From Ampullaceana balthica (taxonomy: Eukaryota; Mollusca; Gastropoda; Lymnaeidae), in assembly GCA_944989445.1 (NCBI GenBank), contig CALYLW010000039.1, forward strand, positions 1,981,001-2,045,000: a DNA stretch of 64,000 bases, written 5' to 3'. Shown one piece after another: positions 11,012 through 23,286 of this stretch (position 1 is the stretch's first letter; every line of letters begins with the position of its first letter). A model generated the notes under the pieces. The model worked only from the letters and a program-made list of their open reading frames with translations, searched no databases and was not told the DNA's origin. The position numbers and the translations under genes are program-made.

Positions 11012-11837
11012 CTATAGCTTGTACTTGTGTAGCTTATATAGCTAAATCGTGCAATGCATTCTACCATCTAACAGAAGGCTATACTCTTCAATCTATAGGT
11101 GACGACTGAAACACCGTTCATCATTGTCAGCTGGAGCCATGCTATCGATGCTGTACAGCAGAAGTAAAACATTGAACTTACAAGATCGAATGTCACACTA
11201 TCATTAAATATGTCACTGGAAAAGACACGAATTCCCCCACGTACAAATTTTATTTATAACCTGCAAGTTTAGCGATGTGGTGTTGTACATATAGTAATCG
11301 ATTATAAGTGTGAACATAAAAACTGCCGGCACGTGCGATATTAACAGCTAAATAAGTTATTAAGTGCATTTCAAATCGATTACCGAATAAATAAATACTC
11401 AGTTTAAGCTGGAAGAACCTTTAGATGGTATTCGCTGTGAAATTTCAGGAGAGACGTGAAATCAAGTTTGAACAAACGGTAATTATCTATGTAGACAACG
11501 TTTGACCTTCAAACGTTTCTATGCCTCAAGGACGCAGTCAAGTTCAATGGTAAAAATTTGAATAGCTGCGCCATTGATGTATTAAAAACTGTTATTCTTG
11601 AGTCATAATAGATACTTACTTGCGTTATAATTAGGTCAAATACTTAGGTCACAAATACTTTGGTCAGTAAATTTGAATGAAGAATATTTAATCATCACCA
11701 TTAAAATCTAACAAGGCTAACCTGAACGTTTGACCCCACGTTTTGTCTGTCCCTTTTGGAAAGGCTTTTCGTCTTGTGGTTAAGGTTTGTGTATGGGGTG
11801 ATCTTACAAGCTCGGACATTAATTTAATGTAAGTGGC
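11012..11837. other. Unique sequence, no gene seen
   Basis: About 0.8 kb of AT-rich DNA. No exon-like segment, RNA gene or repeat recognised apart from a short aaatacttaggtcacaaatactttggtcag duplication near 11,637. Confidence 0.4.
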
Positions 11838-14400
11838 CATGCGTCTAGGGGAGACCACTTGTTAGAGCTCATGTGTCTAGGGGAGACCACTTGTTAGAGC
11901 TCAAGTGTCTATGGGAGACCACTTGTTAGAGTTCATGTGTCTTGGGGAGGCCACTTGTTAGAGTTCATGTGTCTAGGGGAGACCACTTGTTAGAGCCCAT
12001 GTGTCTAGGGAGACCACTTGTTAGAGCTCATGTGTCTAGGGGAGACCACTTGTTAGAGCTCATGTGTCTAGGGGAGACCACTTGTTAGAATTCATGTGTC
12101 TAGGGGAGACCACTTGTTAGAGCTCATGTGTCTAGGGGAGACCACTTGTTAGAGCTCATGTGTCTAGGGGAGACCACTTGTTAGAGCTCATGTGTCTAGG
12201 GGAGACCACTTGTTTGAGTTCATGTGTCTAGGGGAGGCCACTTGTTAGAGCTCATGTGTCTAGGGGAGACCACTTGTTAGAGCTCATGTGTCTAGGGGAG
12301 ACCACTTGTTAGAGTTCATGTGTCTAGGGGAGACCACTTGTTAGAGTTCATGTGTCTAGGGGAGACCACTTGTTAGAGCTCATGTGTCTAGGGGAGACCA
12401 CTTGTTAGAGCTCATGCGTCTAGGGGAGACCACTTGTTAGAGCTCATGTGTCTAGGGGAGACCACTTGTTAGAGCTCATGTGTCTAGGGGAGACCACTTG
12501 TTAGAGTTCATGTGTCTAGGGGAGACCACTTGTTAGAGCTCATGTGTCTAGGGGAGACCACTTGCTAGAGTTCATGTGTCTAGGGGGAGACCACTTGTTA
12601 GAGCTCATGTGTCTAGGGGAGACCACTTGTTAGAGCTCATGTGTCTAGGGGAGACCACTTGTTAGTGTTCATGTTTCTAGGGGTAACCACTTGTTAGAGC
12701 TCAAGTGTCTAGGGGAGACCACTTGTTAGAGTTCATGTGTCTAGACGAGATCACTTGTTAGAGCTCAAGTGTCTAGGGGTGACCACTTGTTAGAGCTCAT
12801 GTGTCATGGGGAGACCACTTGTTAGAGTTCATGTGTCATGGGGAGACCACTTGTTAGAGTTCATGTGTCTAGGGGAGACCACTTGTTACTCCTCATGTGT
12901 CTAGGGGAGACCACTTGTTAGAGCTCAAGTGTCTAGGGGAGACCACTTGTTAGAACTCATGTGTCTAGGGGAGACCACTTGTTAGAGTTCATGTGTCTAG
13001 AGGAGACCACTTGTTAGAGCTCATGTGTCTAGGGGAGACCACTTGTTAGAGTTCATGTGTCTAGGGGAGACCACTTGTTAGAGCTCATGTGTCTAGGGGA
13101 GACCACTTGTTAGAGTTCATTTGTCTAGAGGAGACCACTTGTTAGAGCTCAAGTGTCTAGGGGAGACCACTTGTTAGAGCTCATGTGTCATGGGGAGACC
13201 ACTTGTTAGAGTTCATGTGTCTAGGGGAGACCACTTGTTACATCTCATGTGTCTAGGGGAGACCACTTGTTACATCTCATGTGTCTAGGGGAGACCACTT
13301 GTTAGAGTTCATGTGTCTAGGGGAGACCACTTGTTAGGCTCATGTGTCTCGGGGAGACCACTTGTTAGAGCTCATGTGTCTAGGGGAGACCACTTGTTAT
13401 AGCTGAAGTGTCTAGGGGAGACCACTTGTTTGAATTATATGTCTCGGGACACCACTTGTTAGAGCTCATGTGTCTAGGGGAGACCAATTGTTATAGCTGA
13501 TGTATCTAGGGGAGACCACTTTTTTGAATTATATGTCTCGGGGACACCACTTGTTAGAGCTCATGTGTCTAGGGGACACCACTTGTTAGAGCTCATGTGT
13601 CTAGGGGAGACCACTTGTTAGAGCTCCTGTGTCTAGTGGAGACCACTTGTTTGAGTTCATGTGTCTAGGGGAGACCACTTGTTAGAGTTCATGTGTCTAG
13701 GGGAGACCACTTGTTTGAGTTCATGTGTCTAGGGGAGACCACTTGTTAGAGCTCAAGTGTCTAGGTGAGACCACTTGTTTGAGTTCATGTGTCTAGGGGA
13801 GACCACTTGTTAGAGTTCATGTGTCTAGGGGAGACCACTTGTTTGAGTTCATGTGTCTAGGGGAGACCACTTGTTAGAGCTCATGTGTCTAGGGCAGACC
13901 ACTTGTTAGAGTTCATGTGTCTAGGGGAGACCACTTGTTAGAGCTCAAGAGTCTAGGGGAGACCACTTGTTAGAGCTCATGTGTCTAGAGGAGACCACTT
14001 GTTTGAATTCATATGTCTGGGGGAGACCACTTGTTTGAGCTCAAGTGTCTAGGGGAGACCACATGTTAGAGCTCATGTGTCTAGGGGAGACCACTTTTTA
14101 GAGTTTATGTGTCTAGGGGAGACTACATGTTAGATCTCATGTGTCTAGGGGAGACCACTTGTTGGAGCTCATGTGTCTAGGGGAGACACTTGTTAGAGTT
14201 CATGTGTCTAGGGGAGACCACTTGTTAGAGCTGAAGTGTCTAGGGGAGACCACTTGTGTGAATTCATATGTCTGGGGGAAACCACTTGTTTGAGCTCAAG
14301 TGTCTAGGGGAGACCACATGTTAGAGCTCATGTGTCTAGGGGAGACCACATGTTAGAGCTCAAGTGTCTAGGGGAGACCACTTGTTTGAGTTCATGTGTT
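11838..14400. repeat. Minisatellite, 32-bp unit, about 80 copies
   Basis: The unit is tgtctaggggagaccacttg + ttagagctcatg. Variants include agttca for agctca, tcatgggg for tctagggg, and tttgagttc for ttagagctc. Variants are mixed along the array. Local higher-order copies exist, for example paired tgaattatatgtctcggg segments near 13,435 and 13,515. Units carry gagctc. No frame stays open for long. Confidence 0.96.
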
Positions 14401-15219
14401 CAATTCTCATTGTTATCAGACAAGATTCTCACTGTGGCCAGACTTAAAAATACAAAGATGGATTGCGACAGGTTTTGGCCTAATGGTTGTGATAGCAAAG
14501 TGAACTAAGTTACCTAGTAGACAACGCCCCTGCCTCCTCCCCAATTCCAGGTTTCTGTTTGACAACTTAACAATCTCCAAACCGAAACTCAAGTGAATGT
14601 CGGAGAGTCCGTGCCCAGATATCGTTATTTGGCAAACATCCGCGCATCCGGGTACCTGGTGTAGCTTAGGAACCGCCCATTCAATTCTTGGAAAAGTATT
14701 CGGTGTTTTCCCCATGAAAATGTAGGCCAGGGATGACACGGTCATGGATGGGGGAAGATGGGGGATGGGGCAAGGTGGGGATGAGGCAACGTGGGGGAAT
14801 GCATTAGGGCAAGTTATGAAGGTAGTCAAATCATGGAAAATTCGTATCTGCAAGTGTATTGATGTTCTAATGTTAACACGGCCGCTAGTGTATTGATGTT
14901 CTAATTCTAATGTTAAAACAGTCGCGAGTGTACTGATGTTCTGTTAACACGGCTGCATCTCTTGGTGTCGCCAGTCAAGTGTGAATGTGCCGGGTATCAC
15001 ACTGATAAGAATTAAGCACGTCACTTGCCATGCAGTACCTTGTAGGCCGGTGCACACACTTGTCTAGGTATGATATTATTAGCCACTACGGATTGCTGTT
15101 CTATTCCATCGCTTTAGCATAATTAATATACACATGTTCTCAAAGCTATAATGGAAGAACATACAATGTTTAGAGGTCGTGGGGATGTCTTTGATCGTCA
15201 ATGTGAGATTTACTGATAG
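14401..15219. other. Unique sequence with one unassigned ORF and a degenerate 40-bp triplication
   Basis: A 145-codon minus-strand frame (14,416-14,853) is the longest non-repetitive frame in the window. Its product (start MQIRIFHDLTTFITCPNAFP) has no motif I recognise, no clear splice or start context and an odd composition, so I do not call it a gene. From 14,852 to 14,957 a segment with gtgtattgatgttcta and gttaacacgg(c) recurs about three times at roughly 40-50 bp. Confidence 0.45.
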
Positions 15220-15798
15220 AATCCAATAAGGTGATATGTTGGTACCCAATACTTTTATATGTTGGAACGCAATACCTTGATATGTTGGTACCCAATACCT
15301 TGATATGTTGGAACCCAATACCTTGATATGTTGGTACCCAATACCTTGATATGTTGGTACCCAATACCTTGATATGTTGGTACCCAATACCTTGATATGT
15401 TGGTACCCAATACCTTAATATGTTGGTACCCAATACATTGATATGTTGGTACCCAATACCTTGATATGTTCGTACCCAATACCTTGATATGTTGGTACCC
15501 AATAACTTGATATGTTGGAACCCAATACCTTGATATGTTGGAACCCAATACCTTGATATGTTGGAACCCAATACCTTGATATGTTGGAACCCAATACCTT
15601 GATATGTTGGTACCCAATACTTTTATATGTTGGAACCCAATATTTTGATATGTTGGTACCCAATACGTTGATATGTTGGTATCCAATACTTTGATATGTT
15701 GGTACCCAATACCTTGATATGTTGGTATCCAATACATTGATATGTTGGTACCCAATACCTTGATATGTTGGTACCGAATACTTTGATATGTTGGTACC
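15220..15798. repeat. Minisatellite, 23-bp unit, about 25 copies
   Basis: The unit is ccttgatatgttggtaccca + ata, with ggtacc replaced by ggaacc in some copies. The 23-bp period gives 23-residue periodic peptides on the minus strand (up to 166 codons, repeating GTNISRYWVPTYQ). Three minus-strand frames are open simultaneously, so this is not evidence of coding. Confidence 0.95.
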
Positions 15799-15842
15799 TT
15801 TAAAGTTTAAAGTAATGAAAAGTTGCTATAACATTTAAAAGA

Positions 15843-16596
15843 GATTAAAGAACAACTTGACGTGATCAAAGAACAGATTGATGTGATCAAAGAACAACTT
15901 GATGTGATCAAAGAACAACTTGATGTGATCAAATAATAGCTTGATGTCATCAAAGAACAGCTTGAAGTGATCAAAGAACAACTTGATGTGATCAAAGAAC
16001 AGCTAGATGTGATCAGAGAACAACTTGATGTGATCAAAGAACAGCTTGATGTGATCAAAGAACAACTTGATCGGATCAAAGCACAGCTTGATGTGATCAA
16101 AGAACAACTTGATGTGATCAAAGAACAATTTGATGTGATCAAGGAACAACTTGATGTGATCAAATAACAACTTGATGTGATCAAATAACAACTTGATGTG
16201 ATCAAATAACAACTTGATGTGATCAAAGAACAATTTGATGTGATCAAGGAACAACTTGATGTGATCAAATAACAACTTGATGTGATCAAATAACAACTTG
16301 ATGTGATCAAATAACAACTTGATGTGATCATAGAACAACTTGATGTGATCAAATAACAACTTGATGTGATCAAATAACAACTTGATGTGATCAAAGAACA
16401 ATTTGATGTGATCAAGGAACAACTTGATGTGATGAAATAACAACTTGATGTGATCAAAGAACAACTTGATGTGATCAAATAACAACTTGATGTGATCAAA
16501 TAACAACTTGATGTGATCAAATAACAACTTGATGTGATCAAAGAACAACTTGATGTGATCAAAGAACAACTTGATGTGATCAAAGAACAATTTGAT
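15843..16596. repeat. Minisatellite, 21-bp unit, about 36 copies, heptad-encoding
   Basis: The unit is aacaacttgatgtgatcaaa + g. On the plus strand it reads as a seven-residue repeat (IKEQLDV), and one stretch (15,967-16,167) is open for 66 codons. A common taac variant puts stops in that frame through most of the array. The minus strand is open for up to 267 codons, as S/C/L/I-rich heptads. The frames are uninterrupted only because 21 is divisible by three. Each unit contains the palindrome tgatca. Confidence 0.95.
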
Positions 16597-16599
16597 AAG

Positions 16600-16721
16600 T
16601 TAGCAAACAAGAATTGAAATTAACATACACGCGAATATTTTTATTAACAGAATCTATGTATTATCTGGTTATTTTTTTATTATAAAATTCACTGAGGGAG
16701 CACAAAATAATTCACATTAAG
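16600..16721. other. AT-rich spacer
   Basis: Nothing recognisable. Confidence 0.4.
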
Positions 16722-18888
16722 TTAGCAGTAGTTTGGGTTTATACAAAGTACAGTAGTTTGGGTTATACAAAGTGCAGTAGTTTGGGTTTATACAAAGTAC
16801 AGTAGTTTGGGTTATACAAAGTACAGTAGTTTGGGTTTATACAAAGTGCAGTAGTATGGGTTATACAAAGTGCAGTAGTTTGGGTTTATACAAAGTACAG
16901 TAGTTTGGGTTATACAAAGTGCAGTAGTTTGGGTTTATACAAAGTACAGTAGTTTGGGTTTATACAAAGTGCAGTAGTTTGGGTTATACAAAGTACAGTA
17001 GTTTGGCTTTATACAAAGTACAGTAGTTTGGCTTTATACAAAGTACAGTAGTTTGGGTTTATATAATGTCCTGTAGTTTGGGTTTATACAAAGTGCAGTA
17101 GTATGGGTTATACAAAGTACAGTAGTATGGGTTATACAAAGTACAGTAGTATGGGTTATACAAAGTGCAGTAGTATGGGTTATACAAAGTGCAGTAGTAT
17201 GGGTTATACAAAGTGCAGTAGTATGGGTTATACAATGTGCAGTAGTTTAGGTTTATACAAAGTGCAGTAGTTTGGGTTTAAACAAAGAGCAGTAGTTTGG
17301 GTTTATACAATGTGCAGTAGTTTGGGTTTATACAAAGTGCAGTAGTTTGGGTTTAAACAAAGTGCAGTAGTTTGGGTTTATACAAAGTGCAATAGTATGG
17401 GTTATACAATGTGCAGTAGTTTGGGTTTATATAATGTCCTGTAGTTTGGGTTTATACAAAGTACAGTAGTTTGGGTTTATATAATGTCCTGTAGTTTGGG
17501 TTATACAAAGTGCAGTAGTTTGGGTTATACAAAGTGCTGTAGTATGGGTTTATACAAAGTGCAGTAGTTTGGGTTTATACAAAGTGCAGTAGTTTGGGTT
17601 TATACAATGTGCAGTAGTTTGGGTTTATACAAAGTGCAGTAGTTTGGGTTTATACAAAGTGCAGTAGTATGGGTTATACAATGTGCAGTAGTTTGGGTTT
17701 ATATAATGTCCTGTAGTTTGGGTTTATACAAAGTACAGTAGTTTGGGTTTATATAATGTCCTGTAGTTTGGGTTATACAAAGTGCAGTAGTTTGGGTTAT
17801 ACAAAGTGCTGTAGTATGGGTTTATACAAAGTGCAGTAGTTTGGGTTTATACAAAGTGCAGTAGTTTGGGTTTATACAATGTGCAGTAGTTTGGGTTTAT
17901 ACAAAGTGCAGTAGTATGGGTTATACAATGTGCAGTAGTTTGGGTTTATATAATGTCCTGTAGTTTGGGTTTATAAAAAGTGCAGTAGTTTGGGTTTATA
18001 AAAAGTGCAGTAGTATGGGTTATACAAAGTGCAGTAGTATGGGTTATACAAAGTGCAGTAGTTTGGGTTATACAAAGTGCTGTAGTATGGGTTTATACAA
18101 AGTGCAGTAGTTTGGGTTTATACAAAGTGCTGTAGTATGGGTTTATACAAAGTGCAGTAGTTTGGGTTTATACAAAGTGCAGTAGTATGGGTTATACAAT
18201 GTGCAGTAGTTTGGGTTATACAAAGTGCTGTAGTATGGGTTATACAATGTGCAGTAGTTTGGGTTATACAAAGTGCAGTAGTTTGGGTTTATACAAAGTG
18301 CAGTAGTATGGGTTATACAATGTGCAGTAGTTTGGGTTATACAAAGTGCAGTAGTATGGGTTATACAATGTGCAGTAGTTTGGGTTATACAAAGTGCAGT
18401 AGTTTGGGTTTATACAAAGTGCTGTAGTATGGGTTTATACAAAGTGCAGTAGTTTGGGTTATACAAAGTGCAGTAGTTTGGGTTATACAAAGTGCTGTAG
18501 TATGGGTTTATACAAAGTGCAGTAGTTTGGGTTTATACAAAGTGCTGTAGTATGGGTTTATACAAAGTGCAGTAGTTTGGGTTTATACAAAGTGCAGTAG
18601 TATGGGTTATACAATGTGCAGTAGTTTGGGTTTATATAATGTCCTGTAGTTTGGGTTTATAAAAAGTGCAGTAGTTTGGGTTTATAAAAAGTGCAGTAGT
18701 ATGGGTTATACAAAGTGCAGTAGTATGGGTTATACAAAGTGCAGTAGTATGGGTTATACAATGTGCAGTAGTATGGGTTATACAAAGTGCAGTAGTATGG
18801 GTTATACAAAGTGCATTAGTATTGGTTATATTAAGTGCAGTAGTTTGGGTTTATTCAAAGTGCAGTAGTTTGGGTTTATACGAAGTAC
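16722..18888. repeat. Minisatellite, mixed 24/25-bp unit, about 88 copies
   Basis: The unit is gcagtagtttgggtttatac + aaagt, and a 24-bp form lacks one t (gggttatac). Variants include tatggg, caatgt, and tataatgtcct. A block of about 272 bp containing paired tataatgtcctg variants near 17,401-17,560 recurs at 17,673-17,830, and parts recur near 17,910 and 18,600. This is a second-level duplication. Confidence 0.95.
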
Positions 18889-19229
18889 GTCTTTTCTCCG
18901 GTACATTTTATAGATGAGATATTGTGCTATGCTACCGCCACTTTTTATTTGTTTGGTTATCTATATTTAACTACAGTGATTCATGAAACGTCTCGTTTTC
19001 GTTATCTCGTTTTATGATCAGTAGCGGCTTATTATAAGCAATCTAAGGATGAAATATGCGAACTACTGTTAGTATAAATTCTCATTCAAAACAATTTTTA
19101 ATAGCCCAACTAGTAGAACAAAATGGTAAATTGTTTATCAGAACCACCGATAACATTTACAGAATTCAGCTTACTATGTATAGCTGGGTAGATGACTATC
19201 ATATTATATATATATTGTTTTCTAAGGAA
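18889..19229. other. Unique AT-rich sequence
   Basis: No gene or repeat recognised. Confidence 0.4.
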
Positions 19230-19604
19230 TATCCTCCAATATATTTTGAATATCTGCCACTATGTCTAAACCTGCCCCTATATTTTGAATATCTGCCCTA
19301 ATATTTTGAATAACTGCCCCTATATTTTGAATATTTGCCACTGTAGTTTGAATATCTGCCCCTATAGTTTGAATATCTGTCCCTATAGTTTGAATATCTG
19401 CCCCTATAGTTTGAATATATGCCCCTATAGTTTGAATATATGCCCCTATAGTTTGAATATCTGTCCCTATAGTTTGAATATATGCCCCTATGGTTTGAAT
19501 ATATGCCCCTATAGTTTGAATATATGCCCCTATAGTTTGAATATCTGTCCCTATAGTTTGAATATCTGCCCCTATAGTTTGAATATATGCCCCTATATTT
19601 TGAC
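19230..19604. repeat. Minisatellite, 21-bp unit, about 18 copies
   Basis: The unit is cccctatagtttgaatatct + g, with left-end copies using tatattttg. The 21-bp period yields a seven-residue periodic frame (NICPYSL), open for 120 codons on the plus strand. There is no supporting splice or homology evidence. Confidence 0.94.
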
Positions 19605-20340
19605 TTGCTCTAAATTGATGTCATCTGTTGTTGACATCACTTGTTGACATTTTGAATGTCACCACCTTCCAACAACGTGTTCCAACACTAATAAGTTGCT
19701 AAGTATTTTATCTCAGTGGTTTCCCCTTCACTCTGAACTCATTAACCCAAGAACATTGTTAAACTGCACAATTTATCCCAAAAATATGCGTAACATATGG
19801 CCAACATATGGCCGACGTACCGTTATGTGTAATTCCACCGGTGGTCTTTTCATACTTGGCCCTCTAGCGGTTAGCACATATTCCAAAAATCCATGGGCAC
19901 CTACTCCACATGCCCCATGAACAGACTGCTGTTTGGGGTCTGGTGCCACTCAATGTGTTGACAATATTTTTATCCACAGCTGTAACAGGAACATTCACTT
20001 AATACTGCACCGTGTTTTGTCACACCGCTGCTTATAAAAGAGAGGCCTGTTACGCTCTTGGAGGCCCACCCCCTCCCTACTTCCCCCCAACCCCATTCCC
20101 CCCAGACCTCCCCACCCGCTTCCCCAACTCAACTCCCTCTGTCCTTTTTTTTTACCCGTCAAAATTTGACCTGGACCGTGAATCATTGCTTCTTAAATGA
20201 TTCCGTCAAAACTGGTGCCACGGAATCGACAGGGTGGAGTCGCTGGAGTGGTTGGATTAACGGGGTTGGTGGTGACAGTCGACTCCGGATCTAAACTAAA
20301 AATTATCGGAAAAATGATCGCGACGATCTTGTTTGTATTA
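19605..20340. other. Unique sequence with GC/pyrimidine-rich patch
   Basis: A pyrimidine-rich stretch at about 20,065-20,150 (ccccaaccccattcccccc type) makes several short proline-rich frames. At about 20,340-20,430 a roughly 50-bp segment (aaatagtttggg..gacggagtta) occurs twice. No gene. Confidence 0.45.
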
Positions 20341-20440
20341 TCAAAATAGTTTGGGGACTGGCGGAGTTAGGGAACTTTGATATAAAATAGTTTGGGAATT
20401 CTTCTGACGGAGTTAAGGAACTCTGGCATGCTTTGCTTCG

Positions 20441-20615
20441 TTCCCCTGGATGACCTACCAGCTTTATCCACATTGTTCCCCTGGATGACCTACCAGCATT
20501 ATCCACAATGTTCCCCTGGATGACCTACTAGCTTTATCCACATTGTTCCACTGGATGACCTACTAGCTTTATCCACATTGTTCCCCTGGATGAACTACTA
20601 GCTTTATCCACATTG
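20441..20615. repeat. Tandem repeat, 35-bp unit, 5 copies
   Basis: Copies start with ttcccctggatga (one with ttccactgg) at 20,441, 20,476, 20,511, 20,546 and 20,581, ending in gctttatccacattg. Copies are almost identical. Confidence 0.95.
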
Positions 20616-20661
20616 GAAAAACGTGGATCATGAAAAAAAGAGTCCTCTAGATGGATATTGT

Positions 20662-20757
20662 CACACGACTGTCACACGCATGTCTGACTCCTGTCACATG
20701 CCTGTCACACTCCAGTCACACTCCAGTCACACTCCAGTCACACGCCTGTTACACTCC
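20662..20757. repeat. Short minisatellite, 10-11 bp unit, about 9 copies
   Basis: Based on cactccagtca, with cacgcctgtca variants. Confidence 0.9.
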
Positions 20758-20958
20758 GAGAACCTAATAGATATTGCCAAATGGTCTAAAAATAGAACAT
20801 TATAAATTTTATATCAATTGGTTAGGAAACCATCAAAGAGTTTGGAGAATCGTGTAAAGATGTTTTACGGTCAGAAATACTAAAAATACTAAATTTGACA
20901 AAAGAATATATTTGACAAATCTCAGCTTACAGAGTTGAGTGCATGAATGAATGGTAAA
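20758..20958. other. AT-rich spacer
   Basis: Nothing recognisable. Confidence 0.4.
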
Positions 20959-21315
20959 GACCTCCTTCTCAACATTAGTACATGTGTCCAAGCAGACCTC
21001 CTTCTCAACATTAGTACATGTGTCCAAGCAGACCTCCTTCTCAACATTAGTACATGTGTCCAAGCAGACCTCCTTCTCAACATTAGTACATGTGTCCAAG
21101 CAGACCTCCTTCTCAACATTAGTACATGTGTCCAAGCAGACCTCCTTCTCAACATTAGTACATGTGTCCAAGCAGACCTCCTTCTCAACATTAGTACATG
21201 TGTCCAAGCAGACCTCCTTCTCAACATTAGTACATGTGTCCAAGCAGACCTCCTTCTCAACATTAGTACATGTGTCCAAGCAGACCTCCTTCTCAACATT
21301 AGTACATGTGTCCAA
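20959..21315. repeat. Minisatellite, 36-bp unit, 10 copies, essentially identical
   Basis: The unit is gacctccttctcaacattag + tacatgtgtccaagca. Copies start every 36 bp from 20,959 to 21,283, and I see no internal substitution. The last copy lacks its final three bases. Four frames over two strands are open for 125-160 codons, a by-product of perfect repetition at a multiple of three. Lack of divergence implies very recent expansion or strong homogenisation. Confidence 0.97.
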
Positions 21316-21411
21316 TATTTTTTTTAATCCAATATGTATTTAAACGTTTCCATTTTGTACATCTGTCCAACATCCTTTGACTTAATTTGTTTATTTTATC
21401 ATATTTCAGGT
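21316..21411. other. Spacer between two 36-bp-period arrays
   Basis: AT-rich unique sequence. Confidence 0.4.
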
Positions 21412-22093
21412 GTCTAGTGGACACGCCCACTAAACATGTCATACTATTCCCGGTGGACACGCCCACTAAACATGTCATACTATTCCCGGTGGACACGCCC
21501 ACTAAACATGTCATACTATTCCCAGTGCCTAGTGGACACGCCCACTAAACATGTCATACTATTCCAAGCGCCTAGTGGACACGCCCACTAAACATGTCAT
21601 ACTATTACAGATTCCTAGACGACACGCCCACTAAACATGGCATACTATTCCAGGTTCCTAGTGGACACGCCTACTAAACATGTCATACTATTGCAAGTGG
21701 ACACGCCTACTAAACATGTCATACTATTCCAAGTGGACACGCCTACGAAACATGTCATACTATTCCAAGTGGACACGCCTACTAAACATGTCATACTATT
21801 CCAAGTGGACACGCCCACTATACATGTCATACTATTGCAAGTGGACACGCCCACTAAACATGTCATACTATTCCATGAGGACACGCCTACTAAACATGTC
21901 ATACTATTCCAAGTGGACACGCCTACTAAACATGTCATACTATTCCAAGTGGACACGCCTACTAAACATGTCATACTATTCCAAGTGGACACGCCCACTA
22001 AACATGTCATACTATTCCAAGTGGACACGCCCGCTAAACATGTCATACTATTCCAAGTGGACACGCCCACTAAACATGTCATACTAATGCAGG
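21412..22093. repeat. Minisatellite, mainly 36-bp unit, about 18 copies
   Basis: The unit is actaaacatgtcatactatt + ccaagtggacacgccc. The leftmost copies (21,412-21,665) contain an extra 'cctagtgg'-type segment and are longer, and the rest are regular 36-mers. Frames open on both strands (up to 195 codons, plus strand, repeating VDTPTKHVILFQ) reflect the period. The unit is unrelated to the neighbouring 36-bp array. Confidence 0.95.
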
Positions 22094-22468
22094 TGCTGGG
22101 AGTTCCTCGTAAGTTAGTTCACCTTGACATTGTTGACACAATACATGCCACACTGGTTAGACAGGTGAACATTTGTTGGACTTTCACTGGAAGTCTTCAA
22201 ACAGATTTCATGATAAAGTTATGATTTCTTTTTTTATTCGCGTGTGTAAATAAACCAATAGCGCACTATTGGTCTCGTGGACATACAAGGCGGAAGTTAG
22301 TTTCATAGAGAAATCTATCTTTATACCCGGAGATTTCCAGCAGACCCATTATTAAAATGTGCCGAGGTGGATGAACCGTAGCAGTAGAGAGAAAGGTTGT
22401 AGCGGATTGGAAGGTTGGAGTAGTTTAGGTTGGCGTAGATTGAAAGGTTGCAGTAGATGCACAGCCTG
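22094..22468. other. Unique sequence with G-rich degenerate repeats
   Basis: About 22,375-22,455 carries a few degenerate copies of aaggttg(t/c)agtag(a)tt. No gene. Confidence 0.4.
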
Positions 22469-22676
22469 TAAGCTCCATATTTCAGCACCTTTAAGTCCCA
22501 TATTTCAGGGTGTCTGAAAGCTCTATATTTCAGTGTCTCAAAGCCCCATATGCCAGTCCCTGTAAGCCCCACATTTCAGTGCATGAAAGCTTCATAATTC
22601 AGTGTCTAAAACTCCATATTTCACGTCCATAAGCTGCATATTTCAAATTCTAAAAACTCCATATTTTAGACACTTT
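22469..22676. repeat. Degenerate tandem repeat, 22-25 bp unit, about 9 copies
   Basis: The core is aagctccatatttcag followed by a variable 6-9 bp linker. The divergence between copies is far greater than in neighbouring arrays, so this is an older array. Confidence 0.85.
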
Positions 22677-23286
22677 TACCACTGCAGTATTTAAACATAC
22701 CTTGTTAAATGTACCAAAGATATGTAAACTTTTACCACTGCAGTTACTTTCTTTCATATATAAACACACCTAGTTTGTTGGGTCCCCCCACCCCCACCCC
22801 CGGGCGTGGGGTGGATTGCGACAGATTTACAACACCTTAAAAATAAAGTCCAACAATCCTACAACCAGCAAACGTATTCCTGTACACCAGTGCCTGCCGG
22901 GGCATTGAACAGATTATCACCTTAACAATAGCCCGAATGTAGGTCCCGCTACTACAAATCCTCCAATCGGATACCAGGCCAGGTATGCAAATCAACTAAC
23001 GGATTTATCCAATCGAGTGCCAGAAATGAATTATTCGTATCAGCAGGCGTCATTAAACCGTTATAGGTCAGCTTTTTTTTTCCAGGTGATATTTTTAAAT
23101 GCCAACCACGTCAGCTGCGATAGCGTGCAGATCTCTCCAAGACAAGCCGACCGCGAGCCGTAATTTCAACATGTTCCGCTTGGGAGAAATCTTTTGTTGA
23201 CAACTTTTTAAATTGGAAATACATTATTTCAGTTGTTTGGACATTCTCAAAAAGCCTGGCCATATCAACTAATATTCATTTCCAAT
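22677..23286. other. Unique sequence, no gene seen
   Basis: About 0.6 kb. Includes a C-run near 22,783 and a GC-richer part (22,860-23,170) without recognisable exon or RNA structure. Confidence 0.4.

Noticed and set aside
14416..14853. 145-codon non-repetitive minus-strand frame
   Set aside because: No recognised motif, unusual composition and no splice or promoter context; length is compatible with chance in a GC-richer patch.
15170..16610. Long minus-strand open frames (up to 267 codons) over the 23-bp and 21-bp arrays
   Set aside because: Several frames on the same strand are open at once and each is a direct translation of the tandem unit; no splice site, start context or homology supports coding.
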